Shown: piece by piece, positions 24,558 to 36,544 of the stretch
Numbering within the stretch: position 1 is the stretch's first letter
Layout of the letters: each line of letters starts with the position of its first letter
Notes under the pieces: generated by a model
Told to the model about the DNA's origin: nothing
Databases searched by the model: none
Seen by the model: only the letters and a program-made list of their open reading frames with translations
Made by a program: the position numbers and the translations under genes
Source of the DNA: Primula veris
Taxonomy: Eukaryota; Streptophyta; Magnoliopsida; Ericales; Primulaceae
Assembly (NCBI GenBank): GCA_963682055.1
Contig: OY821751.1
Coordinates: 496,001-560,000 of the forward strand
Length of the DNA: 64,000 nucleotides
Direction: 5' to 3'

Positions 24558-25647
24558 TTTTACTGCTCTTTTTTTGTCTGAATTTTTATTTGTTTATGTA
24601 ATTTTATTTGTTTATTCTTTTTGAATATATATATATCAATTATGAATTATGGGTGTTTTGTAAATTGCCCCCTAAACTTTGAAAACTTATAACTAACATT
24701 CAAATAATTTTGCATTTCCAATTAACCTTCGAGACCAGTTTTAAAATCACAGTCGGCCGAAAGATTCTCGACACTTTAGTCCGGATTGAAGTTTTCACTC
24801 TTACATTTTTATTGGACAATTTTTTCTTACTCTTTTGTATTGTATTTTTTTCAACAAATATTATTTCGGGACGTGACCCTAACCGAGTGGGTGTTTGGAC
24901 TTGCTATAGAACTGACACTGTTTAAAAAGGGCTTAAATTTATGTTAGGTGGTATGTTTTGGTTGGTTTTTGTTATGATACTTTTATTTGTCAAGATATCC
25001 GTACTTACGAATATTTATTTATTTATTTGGAAACTAAATATATCACTCACATCATGATATATCTACACAAAACTAAAATATGTGTTCCGAACACACATGC
25101 AAAATGGAAAATTTTAATTCTCGTGTTTTGTTGCAAATGTATTAGGATTTAGTCACAAGAATTATGATGATATAGCGCCTAACCAACACCCTTGCGGAGA
25201 TCGTTATAACAATTGTCACAGCAAAGTAGAAGAATGAGAAGTTATCTTGATGTGAAGTACTATCTCAAAAGCAAATCAGAAGAAGGAAAATTTGTCAAGA
25301 ATTGTAGGTTATTTCATTCATTACTCGTCACGACAGGTATTCATCAAAATTCACATTTGATCGGAAAATATCCATGAACGGACTTCAATGGGGTGACAAC
25401 TTCTTGAAATGAAATATAACGCCTATATTAGAAGTAAATCCATCTCAAAAGTTACAAGAACTTGTTTGGTTGCCACTTTAAAGCTTAGCTTTTTCCTCAC
25501 ACATAATAATCATGTATTTGATATTTCAGCTACCAACCTGAATTCTTTTCGTTTTCTTGCATGAAAACCGAGAAACTTTCACCTGAATGAACCCAAATTC
25601 TTTTTCTTAGAAGTTACAAACACACATTTCGCAAGCCAAAATACATC
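24558..25647. other. Intergenic: RsmD-like promoter and prolyl hydroxylase 3' flank
   Basis: AT-rich. A short (TA)n run lies at about 24627-24636. A MITE-family left end (acttgtttggttgccacttt) lies at 25459-25480 without a clear right end. No supported gene. Confidence 0.4.
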
Positions 25648-28600
25648 CTAAGAACAGACCTTACAACTTTTCCTACAACTTCCAATAGCCTCCTCGGATC
25701 CCACCATATAAACCGGATTTTTCGTACACTCTCCATCAGCAGCCCATCGAGCACAATTTTTGTTCATGTCCATACAGTCATTATTAACTTGATTGTTTGT
25801 TAGAGTTTTTTCATACAACTTAACATGTATCCACTTGGTCGCAGACCATTTTTCACCCTCGATAACAGGGCAACTTCCATGCTTGCTCGTTGAATCAGTG
25901 GTTGTGTCGAGGTTGAGACTGAAAAAGAGCAAAGCATCCCCTTTTTCTGGTTTTACTGCCAATTTAACGAACAAAAAAGTAACGATTATGTACCAAGAAT
26001 TTTATATCGAACTCGTTTTCGTGCAACTTTTAAGAAAATAAATCAGCATATTTGAAGCTGGGACGATTTTATTTTTCACTCATGTTAACTTCTAGCTTTT
26101 CAGACTTGATGAAAATAAATGACTTACATATTTTGTAATCTGGTAAACGAAAGTGGTTCGACTTAATAAGTATAAAAGAAAATTGGTTAAGCTTATACAA
26201 AATCCTGCCAAGAAGTAATGATCCCGTGCGAGATTTTTATATACCCTACTTATTTATCAGCTTCTTTCTAGCAAATAAGTTGGCTTATTTGAAGCCGAGA
26301 TATACTGTGGACATTCAACTTTGATCTTGTAGCTTTTGTCAGGCTAGAAAAACAAAACAGTCAAAACTTTTTTAACTGGTTAACTACCAAATAGAGTAAA
26401 CCTTATATGAGCAAAAGAGAGAAAAAAACTGAGCTCAAAAATTGCATTCAAACAAGCCCATGAGTTGAATCCTAGGGGAATTAACCCTAGTTCATTATCA
26501 AATTAATAAACCACTTGTTTCTTATTCTTGAATTGCTACATCACGCAAAGTTGCATGCTTTTGAATCGAGTGTTGTTCTCTGTGTGTTATTGGGATCCAA
26601 ACTGTATAAACCAAGTCTTTTCTTGAATATAAACCAACTGGTTCCTTCCCAAGAGGGGCATGAATCATGATTTCAACATCTAGTTTTGTTTGCCTGCTTG
26701 AATTGCAGTTGGGCAAACACAGCTAATATCGCCACTCAGTCACTTTCAGATATTGCGAAAACTGACAAAGTTGCGTATCGTTGAGGAAAAACTTTGTTCG
26801 TCGTGTTTTATAAATCAACATAAATTAATTAACTAAACAATTTTATGTGGCATTTGTTTCATATTTTTCCTGATTCCAGGATTTCTTAGTCAAAGATCCT
26901 AATTTCTTCGTGGATATCCACCCAAATACTCATCACTCGCTAGAACCGGTAAAACTAAGAAAATATATCAACTAAGATACTACATTTTTTCTAAAAGACG
27001 AATTTTACCTGCATATCCGTCTTTAGCACAGTTGGACCAGTCCTCTCCCTTTGTTTGAGTATCTTTTGCCTGTATGCGCTCAAATGCATAAAATTAGCAT
27101 CTTAGTTTTTTTTAAGAGAATTTAAGGGCTTGTTTAATTGCGCATTATAAGCATATAAGATGGTTTACTCGAGGCTTTTTAATGAAAAGAGAAATAAAAG
27201 TGCATTGAGCTTGGGACTTTTTGCCTTCTAATATAACTAAAACAGCTCAGCTATTAATTTGGCCAACCAGATGCAATGCAACTTATATTGAAAAAGCAAG
27301 AAAGTTAAGCTTAAAGGTAGAAGAAAAGGCCAGATTATCCTTCTCATGTTAACTCTGAAAGGAACATGACACCTAAGGCCTCGTTTGGCTGCAGTCTATA
27401 AAGTTATAAGCAACTAAGATGGCTTATTTGAGGCTTTAAAAATAGTTCGATTCATTTAACTTGAAGCATCTTGCTAACCCAGATAATCAAAACAGGTCTA
27501 TTTTTTTTTGTTTGGTTTAGCAGTTAAATTTGGTTGATATTTAGCATAAATTATGTAAGAGAATTAAACTTTTCAGAAAAAACTAAAAAGTGTTGATCAA
27601 GATACCTAATAGGCTTTACTTTTAGCCTTGGTAACAAAAAAAGTATTTATTGCCTTCTCTGATAACTATAAGGCCAGGTTTTAACTTGGCCAACCAAATG
27701 CATTACGCGTTAGAAAGGGAAAAAAATATCAAAAAGGACAACCACAATCAGTACCTCAGATTTTGGAAAGATTGTTTCTCCACCCTTTGTTACATTAGAT
27801 AGATACATAAGCACAGTAGCCATACGTTGACCCCCTACCCGGTCTAACGTGTGAAAAAAGTAGTCTTGATGAGGTTCATACTTTTGGCCATGTTCGTAAT
27901 GCAGAATTTGCATGGACTCTCCATTTTCTGATAAGGTTAAAAGCTCATTACGCGATACAAGATTGAAGTATGATTAATCTGGTTGTGTTTTCTCATAGAC
28001 TTTATAAATTGATTTCAAAACAGGCTAATTTGTAAATTCAAGAAAATGGTAATGACATGGGTATGAATTATAATGCTGTTATACTAAAAATAAGCTATGA
28101 TTGTGAGTACAGTCATTCCGGTTCAAAAGAAAAGTAAAGGCACCGCACAAAAAGATTAATGCACTCCGAATGATCTAACAAATGGAGCAACTACTTATAC
28201 AAACAAATATGTAACCAAATAACAAACAAATAATTGTATTTGGGATTGTTAGAAATGCTCTTTGAGACAAAACAAAACAGGCGTATATTCTGATCTACGA
28301 AGCAAAGAATAGTTTAAGAAAAAAAAAAGTACCTGCGGGCAAAAATGTCCAAGCAGCAATTTTGGACTCGATACGAGAAACCACTTCATCCTATAAATAT
28401 GTAGCACACAACATAAAGTAAAGTTTCCAGGTTCAACAACAGAGGCTAATATTTAGAATTTGGATAAGAAGTAACTGCAAATAGGATCAGCATCAGTAGA
28501 AAGAATGTCCAGAATATGAAACCTAAGAGAATTCAAAACAAAAAACTCAATCAAAAACAACTACTCCATATAGCTGATATGACAAGGTATATATGATTTT

Positions 28601-30019
28601 ACGAATAATACAGACTGACAAACTTGTGAGTTGTACAAATGCGATTTTACGGATTAATTATTGCTAAAAGTTACCAACAATGTCGTGTTGGACTACTTTA
28701 AAGATAACCTAAATGAAAATGGCATCCTAAAAAATCTATGCAGTTTGGTGGATTCGAAAGACTAATACAAAACATCAGCATTTAATTAAAAGAGCAATCA
28801 CAAACAAAAAGAAGATCTCATAACAAAATACATTCAGTTTATAGAGCTAACGACTTTGTAGGCAAGCACTAACCAGATGAGGAGTAATATTGTAAATAAC
28901 GATTGGTGTAAATTCAAGAACAAATAATCAGTTCGAATATGCTCTTTTTTCCATTCAAATCTGCATAAAGCTTACCAACATCTAAGAGACAATATGCTTC
29001 AGGAAATAAATTTCTGTTTATCTACGATTCAATAAATTTTACAAACCTGTGCTTTCCTCAAAAACATGCCAGAGCTCGTACGAACCTTGCTTAACTTATT
29101 CATTCCCGATATATAGTCAACCACCTTGGACCTCTGCAACTTATCTTTTGCCTACACAACCAACCAATTTATACCAATCACATTTCGAGAAACAGCATAA
29201 CAAAATCAGACGACTAGTTAAAAAAAGGAAACAAAATTTTCATCTCTTTTGCGTTAGCAAACTTCCAAATTTTCCATCTAATTATTCTCCCCGCTCCCTT
29301 TTCATGGGCTTAACTACTTCACTCAAAATCATTGAAATAATGCATAAGGCAATACATTAAGTGGAAAAATACCAGGACTATTAGATGATCACACTCTTCA
29401 TCAGACAAAAAGTTTTTGTAAAGAAAGGCCCTGCGAAATTTAACCCAATGGAAAATAAATTACCATCTTATGGACATAATTTAAGTTTTGCGCATGTTTA
29501 CCAAACACAAAGTATTACTACTTATGTACTTTCAGTTTTACCGTTCGGTAAATGAATAGTCTACACAGCAAGAAGATACACTTAACGTTTCGAGACAGAT
29601 TTATACCTCTTTCAAGTACTTTACATTCTAGAGGTTCTTATTTTCGAGTATTTTTAACTTCGAATTTCTTCAATTTTTATCTAGATCTAAATGAGAAGCT
29701 TCATAAATTTGTCTTACATGTTCAACTTCTAAGCTCTATCATCAACAAGAATTCACATTATCAATACAAAAATCTATACTTTTTTCCTTATTACCAAATA
29801 CCTAGGGTTGTTCGCCTGAGCTTGTGAGGAAAAAATATACTTCTTTATATATAGGCTAGTAAAGAAGCTCGATTCATTCATATCCAACCTTCTAGTCTTA
29901 TTTTAATTACGTCACGCAATATAAAAAAATCAAATGCGAAACAACTTATAAGAAATAGTACCTAGGATGCCAAGAAATTTGCTGAACTCGGGTAGGATCA
30001 ACAGAAACAGCCAAACTTC
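25648..30019 (-). CDS. Prolyl 4-hydroxylase with C-terminal ShKT domain (exon 1 unresolved)
   Basis: Seven exons, minus strand: 29962-30019, 29373-29430, 29047-29151, 28333-28390, 27755-27927, 27009-27069, 25648-25955 (stop 25650-25648), all in phase and about 272 residues. It is a 2-oxoglutarate/Fe(II) dioxygenase that hydroxylates peptidyl proline in the ER/Golgi, as for extensins and arabinogalactan proteins. Iron ligands are the HxD in YEPHQDYFF and the distal His in KHGSCPVIEG. The 2-oxoglutarate-binding Lys is in GEKWSATKW. Other family blocks are VDPTRVQQISWHPRAFLY, LSDEECDHLI, VRTSSGMFLRKAQDE and VLMYLSNVTKGGETIFP. The C-terminus is a six-cysteine ShKT domain (DCMDMNKNCARWAADGEC..), as in the P4H2 group. 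Upstream of 30019 a hydrophobic exon is expected, but no intact ATG-led one is seen (see 30118-30207). A LINE starts 0.5 kb further upstream. Confidence 0.88.
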
Positions 30020-30117
30020 CTGTTAACAACCTAATGAAAATATGAAAGAAAAAAAACATACAATATTTAATGAGATTCATTTGTATATATAAAGAGAGTG
30101 CTTAATAATATAAATAC

Positions 30118-30207
30118 TTGTTGCAATGCAAAGCAGAATGAGCCAGTTGATGGAGCAATATAAGAGAAAGTAAAAGGAAAATATTATAATTAACAATAAA
30201 ATCCCAT
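30118..30207 (-). other. Candidate but broken first exon of the prolyl 4-hydroxylase
   Basis: Minus strand, from an ATG at 30207-30205 to a donor-like GTATTT at 30117. The two frames without the ATG are open and strongly hydrophobic (for example GILLLIIIFSFYFLLY, or IFLLLSLILLHQLAHS), as expected for the signal anchor of plant P4Hs. The ATG frame itself stops after five codons. Either one base was gained or lost, the true start is elsewhere, or there is a sequencing error. Confidence 0.4.
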
Positions 30208-30603
30208 GAAGAAAGGAAAATTGTTTAGCAGCATTTACAATTCATATTTTCTGTTTTATGAGTAGAGGAGAAAGGGTAACGTATGGTATTCAATTTTTGA
30301 TTTTGTTACTTAATTTGGCGTCCCACTATAAATGACTATGTTCTAGTGATTTATGCAAATTAGCCACATTTTTTATGTTTGATTTTCAAATAACACATCA
30401 AAGTTTTGATTACTCCCACTTACACTATATACTGTACAAAAAACGAATTGCAATCAACTTAATATATATAACTTCATTTACATAACCCAACAATGTTTGT
30501 CTTAATCTTGAAGAACTTAATACATCAAAAAGGGAAGTTAGAAAAGAGCCGTTGAGCCTAGAGAGAGAAAATATGACGAAATAAGAAAAACCACCATTAT
30601 CAA

Positions 30604-32103
30604 ATGCAAAGCTTAGAAGATCCCAGTAAGGCGTCATTAGAGCATATTATTAACAACAATAGTACTAATAATACAGCCAGCATCATTACAAACTTTCAAA
30701 TTATGGAAAAAGAAGAAAAAGTATCCAGATCGTTTGCAGAAGTAGTAAGCAACAAACAGCAACTAGCTCATCAAGATCCAACTTTTGTACCTATCAAAGA
30801 CATTGGCAAATACAAAGGTGAGATCTCTATTAGATTTACTATGGATGAAATAAAAAAGCTTTCAGCACCTTTTAAATACACTCTAGTGGGCAAATTTACT
30901 CATGGCAAACCCCAGTATGATGAAATCAATAAGTTCTTGAACACCATGGGTTTAAAAGCTGCCTTTACACTAGGAACTATAGACCATAAGCATGTCTTAA
31001 TAAGACTATATCATGAAGAGGATTTCTTAAGGCTATGGATGAGAGGAAAATGGATCATAAAAGGCTTTCCTATGAGAGTCTTCAAGTGGACATATGACTT
31101 TAAGCCAGGCTATGAACCATCTATTACAACTATTTGGGTAAGCTTTCAAATGTTGCCAATCCACTTATATAATAAATCTAGCATTTTTTCAATTGCCAAT
31201 GCCTTTGGGACACCACTGAAACTTGATAACGCCACTGCCAGTTTAACTAGACCCAGTTTAGCAAGAGTATGTATAGAGGTGGATTTGAAAAATGAATTAG
31301 CAGAAAGGGTTTGGATAGGATATGGAAATGAAGAAGATGGAGAAGGTTTTTGGCAGAATATAGAATATGAAAATCTACTAAGCTTTTGTAGCAACTGTAA
31401 AAAGGTTGGGCATAGCAATGAAGAATGTAAAATAGGGGAAGAAAACTATAAAAAAGGGAAACAAATGGAAGGTACTGAAAAAGAGCAGCAAAAAGAGGAG
31501 AAGAAAGACAATAATAAGGAAAAGAATGAAGAAGAAGAAAAATGGGAAATAATGGGAAGAAAGAAATCTCTCAAAAAGAATGGTAAACAAGTGACCTATA
31601 AAGGCAAAGAAGGGAAAAAAGAATGGACAAAAAAAGCAGCCAACAAAGAATATGGAAATACTGAACAAAAGGAAATTATAGAGGTAATTGAAGATACCAG
31701 TGGGGAAGAAGACAACAGCAAAACAATGGAAGAGGAGGAAGCAGAACACCTACACCAAAGAGAAGATGACATACAAATTAACCAAAATAATGAGGAAGAA
31801 GAAAATAGTAAGGAAGAAAAAGATGAGGATGCTACAAATAAAGGTGGAGCAGAAAGTAAGGAAAAACATGAAGAGCCATAAAATGTTGGGAATGAGCTTA
31901 TAGTTGCTACAGCTTATTTGGTACAAAGTGCAATCAATATGGAAATGCTAGAAGAGATACAGGATCAATGGGAAAAAGCAATCAGTATAGAGGGGCACAA
32001 ATATGCAGCAACAGAGGAAGAGAAAGTAAAACAAAAAAAAGCTGAACAAAAAAGGATGAAGCTAAGAACAGATCCAAGTAAAAATAAAAAATACACATCT
32101 TAA
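30604..32103 (+). pseudogene. LINE ORF1: DUF4283 and zinc-knuckle RNA-binding protein
   Basis: The N-terminal part is a DUF4283-type domain (FKYTLVGKFTHGKP, LIRLYHEEDFLRLWMRGKW, WVSFQMLPIHLYN). It is followed by a CX2CX4HX4C zinc knuckle (CSNCKKVGHSNEEC) at about residue 262, then a long Lys/Glu-rich tail. This is the standard plant LINE ORF1 nucleic-acid chaperone. One in-frame TAA at 31879-31881, probably from CAA, interrupts it; the same frame continues to a TAA at 32101-32103. ORF2's ATG follows directly. Confidence 0.8.
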
Positions 32104-35100
32104 ATGATAAATCTAATCATTTGGAATATAAGGGGGATTGCAAAAACAGTGGTTTTAAATAGGATTAAAAAGCTTAAAATGATGAACAAGTTAGTCTTTC
32201 TGGCATGTATGGAACCTATGGTGGAGATGGGTAAAGCTGAACTTTATAGATTTAAACTGGGTTTTGATAAAGTTATTTGTCAAAAGGAAAATAAAATTTG
32301 GTGTTTTCATAGTGATAGCATGGAAGTAAAAATTACAAGTGAAATGAACCAGTGCATGTCTTTAAAAATTGAGAGTCATATTTTGAACAGCATTATTAAT
32401 GTTACATTAGTCTATGCTAAATGCACTAGAAGGGAAAGAAGGGAATTATGGAGTTACCTGGAAAACATTAATACAGTAGAGCCTTGGCTAGTTGGGGGAG
32501 ACTTCAATACTGTTACAAGAAATGAAGACAAAATTGGAGGGTCACCTATCAACATAAATGAAGCTAATGACTGTGTAAACTGTATGAGTAGCATTGGAGT
32601 AAAAGAAATGCCTTTTATAGGGACTAGATTTACCTGGTGGAACAGCAGATATGGAGATGGAACTATATGGGAAAGAATAGATAAAATCTACCTAAATGAT
32701 CAGTGTCAAAATCTTTTCAAAAAAATTAGTCTTGAGCATCTTAATAAAGTGGGTTCTGACCACTCTCCCCTCCTAATTTCAGCAGCTACAGAATTAGACT
32801 ATAAGCCAAGAAGATTTGTTTTCCAAAATTACTGGGTCAAACATGACAGCTATAAAGAAATAATTGGAACACACTGGAGAAAATATGAAGAAGGAAATGC
32901 TATGTATGTTTTGGCAGAAAACCTCAAGAGAGTTAGGATAGGGTTAATAGAATGGCATAAAAGGGAGTTTGGAAACATTTTTCAAAAAACAAAAGAGGCA
33001 GAAGATGATACTTTAAAAGCTGAAAAAGAGTTTGAGGAAGACCCATGTGATACCAACAGAACTAAAATGAATAAAGTAAAAGCTGAGCTTAAAGTGCACT
33101 TAAAAAGAGAGGATGACTACTGAGACAAAAAGCCAATTTAAAGTGGATAAAAGAGGGAGATGCTAACACAAAATTCTTTCATGCCACTGTTAAAGCAAGA
33201 AGAAACAAAACTCAAATACATGGAATAGAGGATAAGGATGGGAATCAGGTTACCTCACAAGAGAACATAAGCAAGGCTGCTGTTGAATTTTATATGGACT
33301 TACTAGCACCTGCAAAAAAAGACATGGGGCAAGATGACTTATTAAATAACATCAATGGAATTATCAACAAGGAGGAGCAAGATGAAATGGATAATTTTCC
33401 TGACATGGAAGAGATAAAAGAAGCAGTTTGGGGCTTGGATAGCAACAACTCTCCAGGTATAGATGGTTTCACAGGTTATATCAAAAATCATTTCTAATAG
33501 AATGTCTAAAGTACTCACTAAATTAGTGTCTCAGAATCAAAGTGGTTTTGTTAAAGGCAGAGACATCATTGAAAATATTCTTCTTACATAAGAACTGACC
33601 ACAGATTTACACAAAAAAAAATGAAGGGGGTAATATTATTATGAAGCTGGATATGAAAAAGGCCTATGACAGAGTGGACTGGTTTTTTCTTATCAAAACT
33701 ATGAGAAAGATGGGTTTCTCTGAACTAATGATAGACAGAATCTGGAGACTTATTTCTAATAATTATTTTTCTGTGTTGGTTAATGGCACTCAACATGGTT
33801 TTTTCAAATCCACAAGAGGACTAAAACAAGGGGATCCTATCTCCTCTACTCTTTTTATCCTATGCTCTGAGGTTCTCTCTAGAAAGCTCAATGATTTAAT
33901 GCTAGAAAAGAAAATTAGGCCCTACAAAACTCCTATGTCCTGTAACCCTATTACTCATCTAGCTTTTGCAGATGATATAGTTATTTTCTCAGCTGCTGAT
34001 AAAAGGACCATCAAAAATATTCAAAGAGCCATTAAAGATTATGAAAAAATCTCTGGCCAAGAAGTGAATTTAGAAAAAAGTAACATGTATTGTTCCAAAC
34101 TTGTCAATCTCCAGAGGAAAAATGAAATAGCAAAAATCATGAATATGAGTTTTAAAAAACCCCTTTTATTTATCTAGGTTGTCCTATTTTCAATGGTCAT
34201 AAAAAAACAAATCTTTTTCAGGACAACATCAATAAAATTAGTCAAAAGTTGTCAGGATGGAAAGCAAAATACCTTTCTATGGGGGCTAAATTGGTTTTAA
34301 TCAAATCAGTGCTGCAATCCATGCCTATTTACACTCTTGCAGCCATTCAACCTCCTAAAAAAATCATTAAGCAAATAGATCAAATATGCGCAAACTTTTT
34401 TTGGGGGGACAGGGAAGGTAAAAATAAATACCATTGGAAAAGCTGGGACAAAATATGTAGACCAACAGCAGAAGGAGGATTGGGTATCAAAAACATGCAA
34501 AGCATAACAGATGCTTTTAGTGTCAAACTGTGGTGGAAGTTTAGGAAGTATAACACTATTTGGACACAATACATGCAAGGAAAATACTGTAGGAAAAACC
34601 ATCCAGTTCAAGCTAAGCAAGTAAAAGGGTCTACAGTTTGGGGGAGAATGACTAAGCTATCAGGAATAGCTGAAAAAAGCATGCAATGGATCATTGGTAG
34701 GGGGGGGGGGGGGGGGTGGATTTCAACATGGACAATTGGAATGGGAATGGACCTATCAATGTTGACTGCATCTCTAATAGTAAGATACATCAATACCTAA
34801 ATGAGGATGGTAAATGGAAACTGGAAGAAATACCTATAGAAGATAGACCTAAAGTGGGCAAAGAACCTAAAATCTCAATAAATGAGGAGGATGTCCTTAT
34901 CTGGAAAGAAACAGTGTATGGCAATTTTACTCTTAACTCAGCTTATAACATTCTAAGGGATAAATACAGCATTAATTGGTATAATAAAAGTATGTGGGAA
35001 AAGGATCTACCTCTGAAAATCTCAGTGGGGGTATGGAGAATACTCAACAAAGCCATTCCATTAGACACTGCACTTCAAAAATTCCAGGTCCAACAAGCCT

Positions 35101-36055
35101 CTCAGTGTGAATGCTGCAAAAAACAGAAGAAAGCTTAGAGCACTTATTCAGCAATGGGCAAATGGCTAGAAAGGTGTGGGAGTATTTTCAAAAACACATG
35201 GGGATTAAAGAAACAAATACTACAATAAGGGGGAGACTTATTGAATGGGAAAAAGCAAAAGGAAGAGCTATTATTACTAAAACCAATAAGATTATCCCTA
35301 ACCTCATTTTGTGAAACATTTGGAAAAGCAGATGCAAAAGTAGAATGGAAGACATTTCTATGAAGTATGAAGGTATCATACAAGAGGTTATTAATAGCTA
35401 CAACATGATCATTAAAAAGGGGCCCAAATATGCAAAAGATTTCAATTTCCTTAATATACACAGTGTGACATTTCAAGGTAAAATTAAAATACCTAAAACT
35501 ATCAAGTGGGATAAACCACACAGTCCTAGCATCAAAATTAATGTGGATGGGAGTATATGTACTATCACTAATAAAGCTGGGATAGGGGGTGTATTTAGAG
35601 ATCATGCAGGAGAATTTATACAAGCGTTTGCAAAAAAGGTAGAAGCCACCACACCTATTATGGTGGAAGCTAAAGCTATACATACTGGGATTAAATTAGG
35701 TCTAAGGCTCAACAGAAACATTATTATTGAGACTGACTCTCAAATCATGCCAAACATGTGTAATGACAAAGGGCAAATTCCATGGAATATCAGGCTAAAG
35801 GTTATCAAAATTAAGCAATTAATAAAAGAAGAAAAAGAGAGGGTGAAGATACAACATATCTTTAGAGAGGCAAATGGTATAGCAGATTTGTTAGCCAAAC
35901 AGGCACGAGAGCTAACAACCCCTATGATATCCACTGACTTGAAGGATTTCCCTAAAAGGATAATAGGGCTTTTGGAGTTGGAAAAATCTGGGATGATTAA
36001 CTTGCGTATTGACGAAGACGAAGGGGGAAATCGCCTGTTACAGGCGATAATATAG
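32104..36055 (+). pseudogene. LINE ORF2: endonuclease, reverse transcriptase, RNase H (broken)
   Basis: Domains in order: APE-like endonuclease 32104 to about 32790 (IIWNIRG, GGDFN, GSDHSPLL); reverse transcriptase about 33290-34180 (KLDMKKAYDRVDW, GLKQGDPIS, catalytic AFADD at about 33964); zf-RVT about 34960-35210 (WRILNKAIPLD, C-x-CC); RNase H about 35520-35920 (INVDGS, ETDSQI, REANGIADLLAK). Lesions: TGA at 33121-33123, a large internal deletion at about 33478-33495 in the RT, TAA at about 33590, frame changes near 34150, 34700 (G-run) and 35115 (A-run), and TGA near 35312. It cannot make an active enzyme. Confidence 0.85.
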
Positions 36056-36544
36056 AGAGAGAGAAGGAGAAGCATTATTTTGGGTTTTTGATTTTAATTT
36101 TGGGGAAAAGATTAGATTAGGTTGATAAGTCAAAAGTTTTGTTCAATTCAGTCCATTAAGTTTGTTTCGTTATGTTAGGAGGAGCTATATTACATTTTGT
36201 AACAATTATGCCCCCTAACTTGTAATTTTGTGTATTGAACATCTTTTAATATATAAAAAGCTAAAATGTGGTTTATACCACAATTAATTAAAAAAAAAAT
36301 CTTGAAGAACTTGTACATGTTGTAATACCAACGAAACGTCGAAACCTATTAACCCAACACTACAAACTAAGGAGACCACATTTAGACGAAGAAAAAAAGG
36401 GAAAAAACAAACTTTCGTACAACAAACAACCCTATGGGAAAAAAAAACATGCCCACAGAATTTGCAAAATTAAGAATTTCAATTCAATAATAGACTTTCA
36501 GCTTAATGCACTGATTTTTGTACTTTTGGCAAGAAATGTTGTTT

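Larger units (their letters stand above)
30519..36299 (+). mobile_element. Near full-length L1-type LINE with 13-bp target duplication
   Basis: About 5.8 kb, flanked by the direct repeat tcttgaagaactt at 30506-30518 and 36300-36312, and ending in an A-run (about 36289-36299). It carries ORF1 (30604-32103) and ORF2 (32104-36055), followed by a 3' UTR of about 240 bp. The intact target duplication and nearly complete length point to target-primed insertion with little later trimming. Both ORFs have inactivating changes. It lies between the prolyl hydroxylase (about 0.5 kb away) and the 3' end of the truncated AAA-ATPase. Confidence 0.9.

Noticed and set aside
31146..31749. Antisense frames over LINE ORF1
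   Set aside because: They mirror the Lys/Glu-rich ORF1 as Phe/Leu-rich shadows and no gene structure supports them.
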